Assembly: GCF_003970695.1 (NCBI RefSeq)
Contig: NZ_CP034570.1
Span: 3,038,001 to 3,102,000, forward strand
DNA: 64,000 nucleotides
Direction: 5' to 3'
Source of the DNA: Maribacter sp. MJ134
Lineage (GTDB): Bacteria > Bacteroidota > Bacteroidia > Flavobacteriales > Flavobacteriaceae
Positions within the stretch are counted from its first letter, which is position 1; each line of letters begins with the position of its first letter. The notes under the pieces are model-generated. The model ran no database searches. It was not told the DNA's origin and was given only the letters and a program-made list of their open reading frames with translations. The position numbers and the translations under genes were made by a program. Below are positions 52,740 through 61,128 of this stretch, piece after piece.

Positions 52740-53528
52740 ATGCAGGGAAAGAAGGACTACCAGGAAAAGCTGTTTGCGAGCTTCCAGCTCAGCGAACGTA
52801 TACCAAAGGACAATTTTTATAGACGCTTAAGAGGTACAATCGATCTGGATTTCCTCTATCGGTTGACCAAGGGATATTATGGGGAGAGCGGCCAGAAGAG
52901 CATCGACCCGGTGGTTTTCTTCAAGCTGTGTTTGGTGGGCTATCTGGAGAACATCGTCAGCGACCGCAAGCTTATCGACCATTGTTCTATGCGCTTGGAC
53001 ATCCTATTTTTCATTGGCTATGACATCGATGAGGAGCTGCCCTGGCACAGCACCATAAGCAGGACCCGTCAACTGTTCCCGGAGTCCGTTTTCGAGGAGG
53101 CGTTCACCAATATTCTGTCCATGTGCGTGGAGAGGGGTATGGTGAGCGGCCATACGCAGGCGATCGATTCGGCCCCTGTAAAGGCGAACGCAAGTATGGA
53201 TACCTTGGAGCTGAAGGTGCCCGAAGAGGATTTGGAGGAGCATCTGAAAAAGATACGTGCGATCAGTTCAATGGACAGAGAAGGACCCCACCGTAAATCC
53301 AAGAACGATAGATCGGATGAAGGTCAACGGGGTATTACTGCGAGCAAGAGGGAACTTGACGCGATAAAGGGCCGTAACAAGAGATGGGCAAAAGACCAAG
53401 ATCAACGTCCCGGTGCCGGGAACAAGGGGTCGAAATACACGAGCAACAATGCCTTCCTCTCGCTTCGCTCGTCGGAGGCAAGACAGTCCCACGGATCCCG
53501 ATGCCAGGATAAGCGTAAAGCCCGGTAA
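52740..53528 (+). CDS. IS1182-family transposase, N-terminal frame, copy 1
   Basis: 262 residues from ATG 52740 (MQGKKDYQEKLFASFQLSER); the frame is open from TTG 52707. Contains the IS1182 N-terminal domain (DUF772-like: GQKSIDPVVFFKLCLVGYLE, LIDHCSMRLDILFFIGYDID, LPWHSTISRTRQLFPESVFE) and the first catalytic Asp region (HTQAIDSAPVKANAS). The family reading frame stops being recognisable near KYTSN; an extra GC-rich segment (about 53449-53486) shifts the rest into the +1 frame. Confidence 0.8.
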   Translation: MQGKKDYQEKLFASFQLSERIPKDNFYRRLRGTIDLDFLYRLTKGYYGESGQKSIDPVVFFKLCLVGYLENIVSDRKLIDHCSMRLDILFFIGYDIDEELPWHSTISRTRQLFPESVFEEAFTNILSMCVERGMVSGHTQAIDSAPVKANASMDTLELKVPEEDLEEHLKKIRAISSMDREGPHRKSKNDRSDEGQRGITASKRELDAIKGRNKRWAKDQDQRPGAGNKGSKYTSNNAFLSLRSSEARQSHGSRCQDKRKAR

Positions 53529-54336
53529 GGCGCGGAAGCTGAACTACCTCTCCCAATTGAGCGTCGATACCGCGCACCATGTGATCACCGACATCAGGGC
53601 GTACCATGCGGACGGAAAGGACAATCAACAGCTACAGGATATCGTACACCGCTTACAAAGAAGGTTATGGCAACAGGGTATGGTTTTTGAAAACTGCGTA
53701 GCGGACACGGGCTACAGTTCGGGCGAGAACTATGCCTTTCTGGAACAGCAGGGGCTAAAGAGTTTCATTCCACCCCACGGCACCTACAAGGGCGGCCCCG
53801 ATGGGTTCGAGTATATCGGGGAACATGACCATTATCTGTGTCCACAAGGAAAGGTAATCCCCTTCACCAAGGTTTTCCTTGACGGTCGCACCAGGACAAA
53901 GAAGAAGGAGTACCGTGCGCGGAAACATGTCTGTCTGGGCTGCCCCGTACGGGAACGGTGCCTGGGAAAGAGTGCACAGGAGAAGAAGTTCAGCGTTACC
54001 TATTACCGTGGTGAGTACGAAAGGAACATAGCAAGGGTCGAAAGCCCGCAGGGCAGGTACATGAAGGGCAAGCGGCAAAGTACGGTCGAGCCCGTGTTCG
54101 GCACGCTCACACAGTTCATGGGGCTACGAAAGATAAATACCATCGGCCTTGCACAGGCCAACAAGGTGATGCACCTTTCGGCCATCGCCTATAATTTGAA
54201 GAAGTACCTGAAATTCGAACGAAAACGGGCAGAAAGCGGGGCGGGACAGCTTGCTTTGAAGGCATTGGCCAAAAGTGTGCTCCAAAACCTGTTTCAAGCT
54301 TCCATGACGCATCGGAATTTGGACTTCCGTTTCTGA
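53413..54336 (+). CDS. IS1182-family transposase, C-terminal frame, copy 1
   Basis: The family sequence resumes at SPTDPDARISVKPGKARKLN and continues with the catalytic DDE region (ITDIRAYHADGKDNQ, CVADTGYSSGENYAFLE). It then has a Cys-rich zinc-like motif (HVCLGCPVRERCLGK) and the C-terminal RQSTVEPVFGTLTQFMGLRKINTIGLAQANKVMHLSAIAYNLKKYL. It overlaps the first frame by 116 bp. Expression as one enzyme would need a frameshift; otherwise the copy is inactive. Confidence 0.75.
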   Translation: MPGTRGRNTRATMPSSRFARRRQDSPTDPDARISVKPGKARKLNYLSQLSVDTAHHVITDIRAYHADGKDNQQLQDIVHRLQRRLWQQGMVFENCVADTGYSSGENYAFLEQQGLKSFIPPHGTYKGGPDGFEYIGEHDHYLCPQGKVIPFTKVFLDGRTRTKKKEYRARKHVCLGCPVRERCLGKSAQEKKFSVTYYRGEYERNIARVESPQGRYMKGKRQSTVEPVFGTLTQFMGLRKINTIGLAQANKVMHLSAIAYNLKKYLKFERKRAESGAGQLALKALAKSVLQNLFQASMTHRNLDFRF

Positions 54337-54399
54337 GCCGACAAGAAAAAAGCCCCTTAAAGGGACTTGTATTCAATCTGTATTTTGAAAATCACAGGC

Positions 54400-54427
54400 T
54401 TGTGCAACGGTTACCTGTGTTAGGTGC
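54400..54427 (-). repeat. attC-like intercassette element 2, short part beyond the IS
   Basis: After the IS end (TTGTGCAAC) come GGTTACCTGT and the core GTTAGGTGC, which is the 3' boundary (exact complement) of the 241 aa cassette starting at 55182. Only 10 bp separate the IS end from the core. Confidence 0.65.
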
Positions 54428-54429
54428 AG

Positions 54430-55155
54430 TTATTTTTTCCAGTCATCAAGTCCATAATATACATCTCCTCTAGTATGGTCAACTACGTGTCCTTGAGTAA
54501 ATCGGAAATTGTTTCTCGGTTGAATTATGTCGTTAAATAAAGCCATTTGAATAGTACAAACATCTGCATCGCTATACCTAACTTGAAGTCCGTCCATTAC
54601 TTGCTGTCCGAACGCATAAGGAACCATTTTATGATTTGGATATCTTTTTCTGATATTACTTTCAAGTAATATAAAGTCTTTTTCAAACTCCTTAAATGGT
54701 GAAGCTGTAACAACATTTGCTGCGTGATACCCTTTATAATCTCCTATTTCATCCAATATTCGCGTTGAGTCCAAACCATAAATTGTAAAAAAGTTCCCTA
54801 CAAAGCTTATTGCAAAATGCAACTCTTTTAAATGGGTACAAGTTCCAATTAAATTTTGTTCGATGATAATCGAAGAACTAAAACTCGGTGCTTGCCCATA
54901 TGTAGTTCCAATTATATTTTTTTTCATCAATTTTTTCAGCTCATCGGTGTAATTCGTCCAACGTTTTTGAAAGTTTTTTTCGTCATGAATATTCTCCACT
55001 ATTATCTCTTCAAGTTTTTTCAGTCCAGCATACTCGAAAAATATTCCCACGCCTTCTCCTTGAGGAACTCCGATGGGATAAAATGATTTTATTCCTTCGT
55101 AAATCTCCCATAAGTTGTATAAATGAGAATTAAAACCAAATTTTTCTGGGAACAT
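54430..55155 (-). CDS. hypothetical protein (241 aa), single-gene cassette
   Basis: Begins about 19 bp after core GTTAGGTGC (leader AATTATAAAAAAT) and its TAA stop abuts the complementary inverse core GCACCTAAC, so the cassette is almost all coding. No signal peptide or membrane helix. Notable segments are PQGEGVGIFFEYAGLKKLEE, GTCTHLKELHFAISFVGNFF and VQ/LQVRYSDADVCTIQMALFNDI. I do not recognise the family; the size and cytosolic character would suit an immunity protein, but that is only context. Confidence 0.65.
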   Translation of the reverse strand: MFPEKFGFNSHLYNLWEIYEGIKSFYPIGVPQGEGVGIFFEYAGLKKLEEIIVENIHDEKNFQKRWTNYTDELKKLMKKNIIGTTYGQAPSFSSSIIIEQNLIGTCTHLKELHFAISFVGNFFTIYGLDSTRILDEIGDYKGYHAANVVTASPFKEFEKDFILLESNIRKRYPNHKMVPYAFGQQVMDGLQVRYSDADVCTIQMALFNDIIQPRNNFRFTQGHVVDHTRGDVYYGLDDWKK

Positions 55156-55173
55156 TGATTATTTTTTATAATT

Positions 55174-55376
55174 GCACCTAACGGTTCGGCTATGGCAAGT
55201 AGGGCAGGCAAGGAAACTTTTCGTTTCCGTCTGGTCTGCGAGCCAGAGCTTTTTGTTTTGTAATTATTTTTTCTTTTTTAATTGCCAAATCCAAAAGATT
55301 TGGCGGACTTAGCAAACACGCCCAAGCCTTTAAATATAGCATTTTTGCCCTATTTGCTATAGGTATTGTTGCCACC
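55174..55376 (-). repeat. attC-like intercassette element 3 (class A, 203 bp)
   Basis: Starts GCACCTAAC, ends GTTGCCACC. Outer arms CTATGGCAAGTAGGG / (inverted) CTATAGCAAATAGGG with two G.T wobbles; inner hairpin GCCAAATC/GATTTGGC then GGACTT; a further AAAC-TTTTC-GTTT hairpin lies between. Confidence 0.85.
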
Positions 55377-55378
55377 AG

Positions 55379-56032
55379 TTATTTTATCCCCCTCACCTTT
55401 TCAACCGGCTCTGTGAGATAGTTAAATTCAAGCTTTTTCATTTTATGAACCGGACTATCAAATCCAACAATAAAATCTCCACTAAATGACCTTAAATCTA
55501 ATACCCGAAATTTCTTTTTGTATTTAGTCAATGTATGCTTTTTCAAATCTACAATTACGATTTTCTGAAATGTCCCATGAAAGAAATTCTTTTCCCAAAT
55601 CGGAATCGCCACTTTCAATCCGTTTCGAGTCCAGATAGCTGGCCCTCCGCACCATTTATCTATAAGAACATTATCCAATTCAATGGAGGAAAGTTTACAG
55701 ATTCCTCCAATCGGCGCCCCCATTCCAATTTCCACAAGGTTTGTGTACTCTAATGTCCCTTTTTTTTCGTCCACTTGTCCGTTTGAGTTTTCATTTGGAA
55801 AGTCCCAAGGGTTTGGATATTTTAGAGAGTCAGTTGAGTATCCAACCATTCTACCTATTGAAAGTTCATCAAATTTTAGTGCTTCTAAAATTATTCTTGC
55901 AGTGTACTTATCCTTCTTTTTCGATGCATCAAAAAGGTCCATTAATCCACTGGTAAAAAGGCGTTCATTACCTGACATACCTTCAATTCCAATAACATTA
56001 TTTGCTTTTTCGTAGATTTCCTTTTTCGTCAT
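55379..56032 (-). CDS. hypothetical protein (217 aa), single-gene cassette
   Basis: Starts 9 bp after core GTTGCCACC (leader AATTATAAA); the TAA stop is followed by CT and then the inverse core GGTGGCAAC. No signal peptide. Segments include SIGRMVGYSTDSLKYPNPWD, MGAPIGGICKLSSIELDNVL, WCGGPAIWTRNGLKVAIPIWEK and a C-terminal beta-rich half. I do not recognise the family. Its minimal leader implies expression from upstream promoters or read-through, as for promoterless integron cassettes. Confidence 0.65.
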   Translation of the reverse strand: MTKKEIYEKANNVIGIEGMSGNERLFTSGLMDLFDASKKKDKYTARIILEALKFDELSIGRMVGYSTDSLKYPNPWDFPNENSNGQVDEKKGTLEYTNLVEIGMGAPIGGICKLSSIELDNVLIDKWCGGPAIWTRNGLKVAIPIWEKNFFHGTFQKIVIVDLKKHTLTKYKKKFRVLDLRSFSGDFIVGFDSPVHKMKKLEFNYLTEPVEKVRGIK

Positions 56033-56041
56033 TTTATAATT

Positions 56042-56245
56042 GGTGGCAACGGTTGGGCTATGGCAAGTAGGGCAGGGGACAAGCGATTACCTTTCCCCCA
56101 AGCACTTAGCAAAACCTTTGGGTTTTGTTTTTTCTTTTTTTTCGGACAAAGCAAAATCCCAAAGATTTTGCGGACTTTGCAAACACGTATGAGCCAATGA
56201 ATTCAGCACTTACCACCCTATTTGCTATAGCCATTGTTGTCACAC
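56042..56245 (-). repeat. attC-like intercassette element 4 (class A, 204 bp)
   Basis: Starts GGTGGCAAC, ends GTTGTCACAC. Outer arms GGCTATGGCAAGTAGGG / (inverted) GGCTATAGCAAATAGGG with two G.T wobbles. Inner hairpins GCAAAACC-TTT-GGGTTTTG and GCAAAATC/GATTTTGC precede GGACTT. Confidence 0.85.
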
Positions 56246-56253
56246 GTACTTTT

Positions 56254-57297
56254 CTACGCCTCCATTAACAAGTCAGATTTTTTCAAGTGATTAATAGATA
56301 TGTCTACAAATCTATCATCAGAAAAGAGAGTTTTTTTTCTGTCGCTCCAATTACTAAGTTCTTTCTTTATTTCATCTTTGTCTAAAGTCTTATTTGTTCG
56401 AGCGATATAATCTACTGTAGAAAGTAATTCTAATCCGAAAGATGAATAGAAGCCAGTTAGAAATTCCCTTGTATTGATTACTATTTCCAGAAGTTCTTTA
56501 TTCTTTTTTATGTAATCATCAACTGCTTGTTCAGAATCAACAAGTAAGTTAAGTTGTTCAAATGGTTTCTTGTCTTTTCCCGCATAACCCATTACATAAC
56601 TTCCATTAAGGTAATTCAATACGTGTTTTACCTTTCCAGAATATGGACCATAGAAATTTGGCGAATAATTTAATTTGAAATGCTCTTGTGCTCCGAATCT
56701 TTGCAGAAAATAACAAAGTTTTTCACTAGCAAATTCTGAAACAAATTCTCCATTTTTCACTAGTTCAAATAACATAAAGAGTAACATTGCTCTTGCGGGT
56801 GTTAATTTGACACGTTCTTTGTTTAATACTTCTTTGACATTTGCATTTGGTTCATATACGATAACTTGGCAGTTCTCAACCTCTGAAAGCTTGTTAGAGA
56901 TGATTTCCTTTACCCTAAACCATTGTAGTCCTCCATTGCCGCTACCTAATGGCGGTAAGGCAATAGATTGAATCTTCTTCTCTTTAATAACTTTTTTAAG
57001 TTCTTCTAATCCTTTTTCAATAAATTCATATTCGGAAGGACTTTTCCAATGCTTTTTAGTTGGAAAATTTATGATTGTTTTTTCTCCTGTTATTACATTT
57101 TGGTCACTTACTACTAATAATTGTCCTATGTGAAATTCTTTATTATCACAAAGATCCTTATATATTTTGTAATTGTTTGGAAATAGCTTCTTGAATTGTA
57201 ATGCGATACCTTTTCCCATTACACCGACAGTATTAACCGTATTAACAAGTGCTTCTGCTTTACTATCAAATAAATTTCCTGTTACGTATTTTATCAT
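56254..57297 (-). CDS. darG: DarG, DNA ADP-ribosyl glycohydrolase antitoxin
   Basis: 347 residues. The N-terminal macrodomain (1-150) carries GNLFDSKAEALVNTVNTVGVMGKGIALQFKKLFP and PPLGSGNGGLQW, the ADP-ribose-binding loops of DarG. The C-terminal domain (about 160-345; RAMLLFMLFELVKNG, FGAQEHFKLNYSPNFYGPYS) is the DarG-type toxin-binding domain. It removes ADP-ribose from thymidine in DNA and binds DarT. It follows darT with one base between them, the canonical toxin-antitoxin order. Intact, whereas its toxin is split by an IS. Confidence 0.92.
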   Translation of the reverse strand: MIKYVTGNLFDSKAEALVNTVNTVGVMGKGIALQFKKLFPNNYKIYKDLCDNKEFHIGQLLVVSDQNVITGEKTIINFPTKKHWKSPSEYEFIEKGLEELKKVIKEKKIQSIALPPLGSGNGGLQWFRVKEIISNKLSEVENCQVIVYEPNANVKEVLNKERVKLTPARAMLLFMLFELVKNGEFVSEFASEKLCYFLQRFGAQEHFKLNYSPNFYGPYSGKVKHVLNYLNGSYVMGYAGKDKKPFEQLNLLVDSEQAVDDYIKKNKELLEIVINTREFLTGFYSSFGLELLSTVDYIARTNKTLDKDEIKKELSNWSDRKKTLFSDDRFVDISINHLKKSDLLMEA

Positions 57298-57298
57298 A

Positions 57299-57889
57299 TT
57301 AAAAGTATAGAGACGGTTTGGTGGCTAATTTTTTCGTATTTATTCCAAATTCTAAGAGTTGATTTTTTGCTTCATCATTATAAACTGCAAAACCTAAGAT
57401 ATCATTATATCCCAAATTTTGTTTGATTAAAAATTCAGCTTCTTTTCTCCTTTTCAAATCAAGGTCATTATCATCTTTCCAAAATTTTGCTTTTGTGGCA
57501 TTGAAATCAACTTGATTTTCAACTTCATCTATATCAGCAGGAGTGTAATATTTTGTAAAGCTATCAGTTGCGTGTCCATCTGTATAAACAAAGTCAATTT
57601 CTTTTTCGATTATTCTTTGAATACTGCTTACACAATAAACAATTTTACTCGGATGTAAGGATGTAACTCCATTATAACCATTTTGAATGACATAAAGCAT
57701 TGGTGTTCGCAATCCTAAATAAAATGGGATGTAATCTCCAAGTAGTTCTCCATTCGGCATTTCAAATGTATCTCTGGTGCCAATCAAACTATTGTCTCCG
57801 ATTGATTTATAAGTCTTATTCGAATGTTCTGATTTCTTATGAGTTATTCCGTTTTTAATAATATGCGGAATATTCTCAATGTGAGTCAT
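57299..57889 (-). pseudogene. darT: DarT, DNA ADP-ribosyltransferase toxin, 5' end displaced by IS3 copy 2
   Basis: 196 codons from the internal ATG (MTHIENIPHIIKNG). DarT (DUF4433) features: the N-terminal THIENIPHIIKNG, the Arg region GTRDTFEMPNGELLGDYIPFYLGLRTPMLY, and the catalytic Glu in RRKEAEFLIKQNLG. The frame continues upstream as YIYR to the IS boundary at 57902. The missing start lies beyond the IS at 59145-59124 (ATG GAT TTA AAT AAG GTA TAT). Removing the IS and one 4 bp TATA duplication restores MDLNKVYIYRMTHIEN. A product lacking 10 residues from the internal ATG is possible, but its activity is uncertain. Confidence 0.88.
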
Positions 57890-57968
57890 TCTATAAATAT
57901 ATGTAGCCTTCCCTAAAAATAGGACAGCTTAAAATTAGAATTTTCTAACTTTAAATTTTAACTGTCAC

Positions 57969-58235
57969 ATGAAAAAAAGCAAGTTTACCGAGAGCCAGAT
58001 CATCAAGGCCTTGAAAGAGAACGAACAGGGCCGTAGTGTCGGGGATGTATCCCGCGAACTGGGCATCGACAAGAGCACCTTTTATTATTGGCGCAAGAAA
58101 TATGGCGGAATGGAAGTCACGCACATGAAACGTCTCAAAGAGCTCGAGGAGGAGAACCGCAAGCTCAAACAGATGTACGCCGACGTAAGCCTGGACGTGC
58201 GCATGCTCAAGGACGTACTGTCAAAAAAGTTCTAG
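57969..58235 (+). CDS. IS3-family transposase OrfA (HTH), copy 2
   Basis: 88 residues, same protein as in copy 1: helix-turn-helix plus leucine-zipper-like helix, ending at the A6G slippery heptamer (58223-58229). Confidence 0.92.
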   Translation: MKKSKFTESQIIKALKENEQGRSVGDVSRELGIDKSTFYYWRKKYGGMEVTHMKRLKELEEENRKLKQMYADVSLDVRMLKDVLSKKF

Positions 58236-59107
58236 GGCCTTCCGACAAGAAGCACCGTGCCAAGTACCTTCAGGATGCCTATTCGGTCCGTGTATCGCGT
58301 TCCTGCCAAGTGATCGGGCTTGCCCGTTCGATGTGGTACTACCATACCAAAAAGAACGATACGGAAGTGATCGACGCGCTATCGAGGTTGGCGGAAGAAC
58401 TGCCGACAAGGGGTTTCGAGGTGTACTATAAACGGCTTCGTCGCGAAGGCCATAAATGGAACAGGAAACGTGTACTTCGGGTTTACAGGAAGATGAACCT
58501 GAAGCTGCGCAGAAAACATAAGAAAAGACTGCCCGCAAGGGTAAAGAACCCATTGGAGGCCCCTACGGCGCTCAATGAGGTATGGAGTATGGACTTCATG
58601 TCGGACGTTCTCTCCGATGGAAGGAAAGTAAGGGTGTTCAACGTCATGGACGATTGTAACCGTGAGGCACTGGCCATGGATATAGGTCTGAACTATCCGG
58701 CAAGAAAGGTCGTGGAGACCTTGGAGTATCTGGAAGAGGAAGTAGGGCTTCCAAAGACGATACGCTGTGACAACGGTCCCGAGTTCATCTCGAAGACCTT
58801 GGCGGCGTGGTGCAAGGGAAAAAGAGTGGAACTAAGGTTCATACAACCGGGCAAGCCGATGCAGAACGGTTACATGGAAAGGCTCAACAGGTTTTACAGG
58901 GAGGACGTACTTGATGCCTACTGGTTCAACGACCTGCACCAGATCAGGACATTGACCGATAAATGGAAAAAGGATTACAATACGCGGCACCCACATTCAT
59001 CATTGGGAGATATGCCACCGAGAGAGTATAAAGACCGTTTCGGGGAAGAATTCTTCCCCGAAACGGTCAACGATAAAGATATTTTTATGAATTTAGCGAT
59101 GTCCTAA
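58088..59107 (+). CDS. IS3-family transposase OrfB (DDE integrase domain), copy 2
   Basis: Same protein as copy 1, with the DDE residues in MDFMSD, RCDNGPEF and NGYMERLNR. The first ~45 codons overlap orfA out of phase; the functional OrfAB polyprotein is made by -1 slippage on AAAAAAG at 58223-58229 (SKK | VLGPSD). Both copies look intact, so the element is probably still active. Confidence 0.92.
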   Translation: MAQEIWRNGSHAHETSQRARGGEPQAQTDVRRRKPGRAHAQGRTVKKVLGPSDKKHRAKYLQDAYSVRVSRSCQVIGLARSMWYYHTKKNDTEVIDALSRLAEELPTRGFEVYYKRLRREGHKWNRKRVLRVYRKMNLKLRRKHKKRLPARVKNPLEAPTALNEVWSMDFMSDVLSDGRKVRVFNVMDDCNREALAMDIGLNYPARKVVETLEYLEEEVGLPKTIRCDNGPEFISKTLAAWCKGKRVELRFIQPGKPMQNGYMERLNRFYREDVLDAYWFNDLHQIRTLTDKWKKDYNTRHPHSSLGDMPPREYKDRFGEEFFPETVNDKDIFMNLAMS

Positions 59108-59123
59108 AAAGGGTAAGGCTACA

Positions 59124-59145
59124 TATATACCTTATTTAAATCCAT
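59124..59145 (-). other. darT: detached 5' fragment of darT (start codon and first seven codons)
   Basis: Minus strand ATG GAT TTA AAT AAG GTA TAT A encodes MDLNKVY and joins in frame to the remainder of darT at 57897 once the IS and one TATA copy are removed. It follows the cassette core by about 80 bp, a longer leader than other cassettes, so darTG may carry its own promoter there. Confidence 0.85.
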
Positions 59146-59225
59146 TAATCAGAATCAAATTCTCTTTATTGAACAAGGTAAGTATTTTAAAAATATTTTC
59201 TAGCTAGATGGATATTTTTCAGTAT

Positions 59226-59381
59226 GTGTGACAACGGTTTTGTGTATGATTTCGTTGCCTGTTTCAGCAACTAATTTAGCAAGTACACACTAAGCTGAAA
59301 ATCAGCGAGTCCCGACGCTTCGGGATTCAGAAGTAGGCGATAACAAGCAATTACTTATAGCCATTGTGCCTGTTGCACAAG
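59226..59381 (-). repeat. attC-like intercassette element 5, larger part (class B)
   Basis: Starts GTGTGACAAC, the exact complement of GTTGTCACAC at 56236, closing the darTG cassette across the IS3 insertion. Contains GTGTATGATTTCGTTGC and the hairpin GAATCCCGAAGC/GCGTCGGGA-like stem (TCCCGAC-GCTT-CGGGA). Ends at the IS1182 terminus GTTGCACAAG. Confidence 0.75.
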
Positions 59382-59439
59382 TTAGGAAAAAAACGGGTCG
59401 TAATCATTGCCGATCGTGAGATGGATCGTAACTTTAGGT

Positions 59440-60228
59440 ATGCAGGGAAAGAAGGACTACCAGGAAAAGCTGTTCGCGAGCTTCCAGCTCAGCGAACGTA
59501 TACCAAAGGACAATTTTTATAGACGCTTAAGAGGTACAATCGATCTGGATTTCCTCTATCGGTTGACCAAGGGATATTATGGGGAGAGCGGCCAGAAGAG
59601 CATCGACCCGGTGGTTTTCTTCAAGCTGTGTTTGGTGGGCTATCTGGAGAACATCATCAGCGACCGCAAGCTTATCGACCATTGTTCTATGCGCTTGGAC
59701 ATCCTATTTTTCATTGGCTATGACATCGATGAGGAGCTGCCCTGGCACAGCACCATAAGCAGGACCCGTCAACTGTTCCCGGAGTCCGTTTTCGAGGAGG
59801 CGTTCACCAATATTCTGTCCATGTGCGTGGAGAGGGGTATGGTGAGCGGCCATACGCAGGCGATCGATTCGGCCCCTGTAAAGGCGAACGCAAGTATGGA
59901 TACCTTGGAGCTGAAGGTGCCCGAAGAGGATTTGGAGGAGCATCTGAAAAAGATACGTGCGATCAGTTCAATGGACAGAGAAGGACCCCACCGTAAATCC
60001 AAGAACGATAGATCGGATGAAGGTCAACGGGGTATTACTGCGAGCAAGAGGGAACTTGACGCGATAAAGGGCCGTAACAAGAGATGGGCAAAAGACCAGG
60101 ACCAACGTCCCGGTGCCGGGAACAAGGGGTCGAAATACACGAGCAACAATGCCTTCCTCTCGCTTCGCTCGTCGGAGGCAAGACAGTCCCACGGACCCCG
60201 ATGCCAGGATAAGCGTAAAGCCCGGTAA
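59440..60228 (+). CDS. IS1182-family transposase, N-terminal frame, copy 2
   Basis: 262 residues from ATG 59440, differing from copy 1 by very few residues (for example IISDRK for IVSDRK). Same out-of-frame GC-rich segment and same early termination as copy 1. Confidence 0.8.
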   Translation: MQGKKDYQEKLFASFQLSERIPKDNFYRRLRGTIDLDFLYRLTKGYYGESGQKSIDPVVFFKLCLVGYLENIISDRKLIDHCSMRLDILFFIGYDIDEELPWHSTISRTRQLFPESVFEEAFTNILSMCVERGMVSGHTQAIDSAPVKANASMDTLELKVPEEDLEEHLKKIRAISSMDREGPHRKSKNDRSDEGQRGITASKRELDAIKGRNKRWAKDQDQRPGAGNKGSKYTSNNAFLSLRSSEARQSHGPRCQDKRKAR

Positions 60229-61036
60229 GGCGCGGAAGCTGAACTACCTCTCCCAATTGAGCGTGGACACGGCGCACCATGTGATCACCGACATCAGGGC
60301 GTACCATGCGGACGGAAAGGACAATCAACAGCTACAGGATATCGTACACCGCTTACAAAGAAGGTTATGGCAACAGGGTATGGTTTTTGAAAACTGCGTA
60401 GCGGACACGGGCTACAGTTCGGGCGAGAACTATGCTTTTCTGGAGACCATGGGACTGAAGAGTTTCATTCCGCCCCACGGCACCTACAAGGGCGGTCCCG
60501 ATGGGTTCGAGTACATCGGGGAACACGACCGTTATCTGTGTCCACAAGGAAAGGTGATCCCTTTCACCAAGATGTTCAAGGACTACCGTACGGGAACGAA
60601 AAAGAAGGAATACAGGGCAAGGAAGCATGTCTGTACCGATTGTCCGATACGTAGCACGTGTCTGGGAAAGAGTGCACAGGAGAAGAAGTTCTCGGTGACC
60701 TATTATCGGGAAGAATACGAACGTAATAACGAAAGGGTCAACAGTCCACAGGGGAGGTACATGAAGGGCAAACGCCAGAGTACCGTGGAACCGGTCTTCG
60801 GTACCCTGACCCAGTTCATGGGCATGCGCAAGATTAACACCATCGGCCTTGCACAGGCCAACAAGGTGATGCACCTCTCGGCCATCGCCTATAATTTGAA
60901 GAAGTACCTGAAATTCGAACGAAAACGGGCAGAAAGCGGGGCGGGACGGCTTGCTTTGAAGGCATTGGCCAAAAGTGTGCTCCAAAACCTGTTTCAAGCT
61001 TCCATGACGCATCGGAATTTGGACTTCCGTTTCTGA
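60113..61036 (+). CDS. IS1182-family transposase, C-terminal frame, copy 2
   Basis: 307-codon frame resuming the family sequence at SPTDPDARISVKPGKARKLN. Between GENYAFLE and QFMGMRK it differs from copy 1 at many positions (ETMGLKSF, MFKDYRTGTKKKEYRARKHV, CTDCPIRSTCLGK). The flanks are nearly identical. The Cys-x2-Cys ... Cys pattern is conserved. Confidence 0.75.
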   Translation: MPGTRGRNTRATMPSSRFARRRQDSPTDPDARISVKPGKARKLNYLSQLSVDTAHHVITDIRAYHADGKDNQQLQDIVHRLQRRLWQQGMVFENCVADTGYSSGENYAFLETMGLKSFIPPHGTYKGGPDGFEYIGEHDRYLCPQGKVIPFTKMFKDYRTGTKKKEYRARKHVCTDCPIRSTCLGKSAQEKKFSVTYYREEYERNNERVNSPQGRYMKGKRQSTVEPVFGTLTQFMGMRKINTIGLAQANKVMHLSAIAYNLKKYLKFERKRAESGAGRLALKALAKSVLQNLFQASMTHRNLDFRF

Positions 61037-61098
61037 GCCGACATGAAAAAAGCCCCTTAAAAAGGCTTAAACGGAGCTGTTTCATTCAGAATTTAAGC

Positions 61099-61126
61099 TT
61101 GTGCAACGGTTACCTTTGTTGTGCAC
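61099..61126 (-). repeat. attC-like intercassette element 5, short part beyond the IS
   Basis: IS end, then GGTTACCTTT and the core GTTGTGCAC. The spacer GGTTACCT(G/T)T is conserved with the copy-1 site. The core is the exact complement of the 3'-side core at 62093-62101. Confidence 0.65.
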
Positions 61127-61128
61127 AG

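Larger units (their letters stand above)
52672..54408 (+). mobile_element. IS1182-family element, copy 1 (1737 bp)
   Basis: Terminal inverted repeats GTTGCACAAG ... CTTGTGCAAC. It carries a two-frame transposase and sits inside an intercassette element, 10 bp from the inverse core of the next cassette. A CCCCTTAAAGGG hairpin with an upstream A-run lies after the transposase stop. Confidence 0.85.
57902..59123 (+). mobile_element. IS3-family insertion sequence, copy 2 (1222 bp), inserted in darT
   Basis: Ends TGTAGCCTTCCC ... GGGTAAGGCTACA, flanked by a 4 bp direct repeat TATA (57898-57901 and 59124-59127). Same length and encoded proteins as copy 1, opposite orientation. Confidence 0.95.
59372..61107 (+). 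mobile_element. IS1182-family element, copy 2 (1736 bp)
   Basis: Same termini, orientation and host position as copy 1. Much of it is near-identical to copy 1, but about 60439-60830 is clearly diverged with many synonymous changes. Confidence 0.85.

Noticed and set aside
60365..61012. 215-codon minus-strand ORF
   Set aside because: Antisense of the IS1182 transposase C-terminal frame; in copy 1 the same frame is broken.
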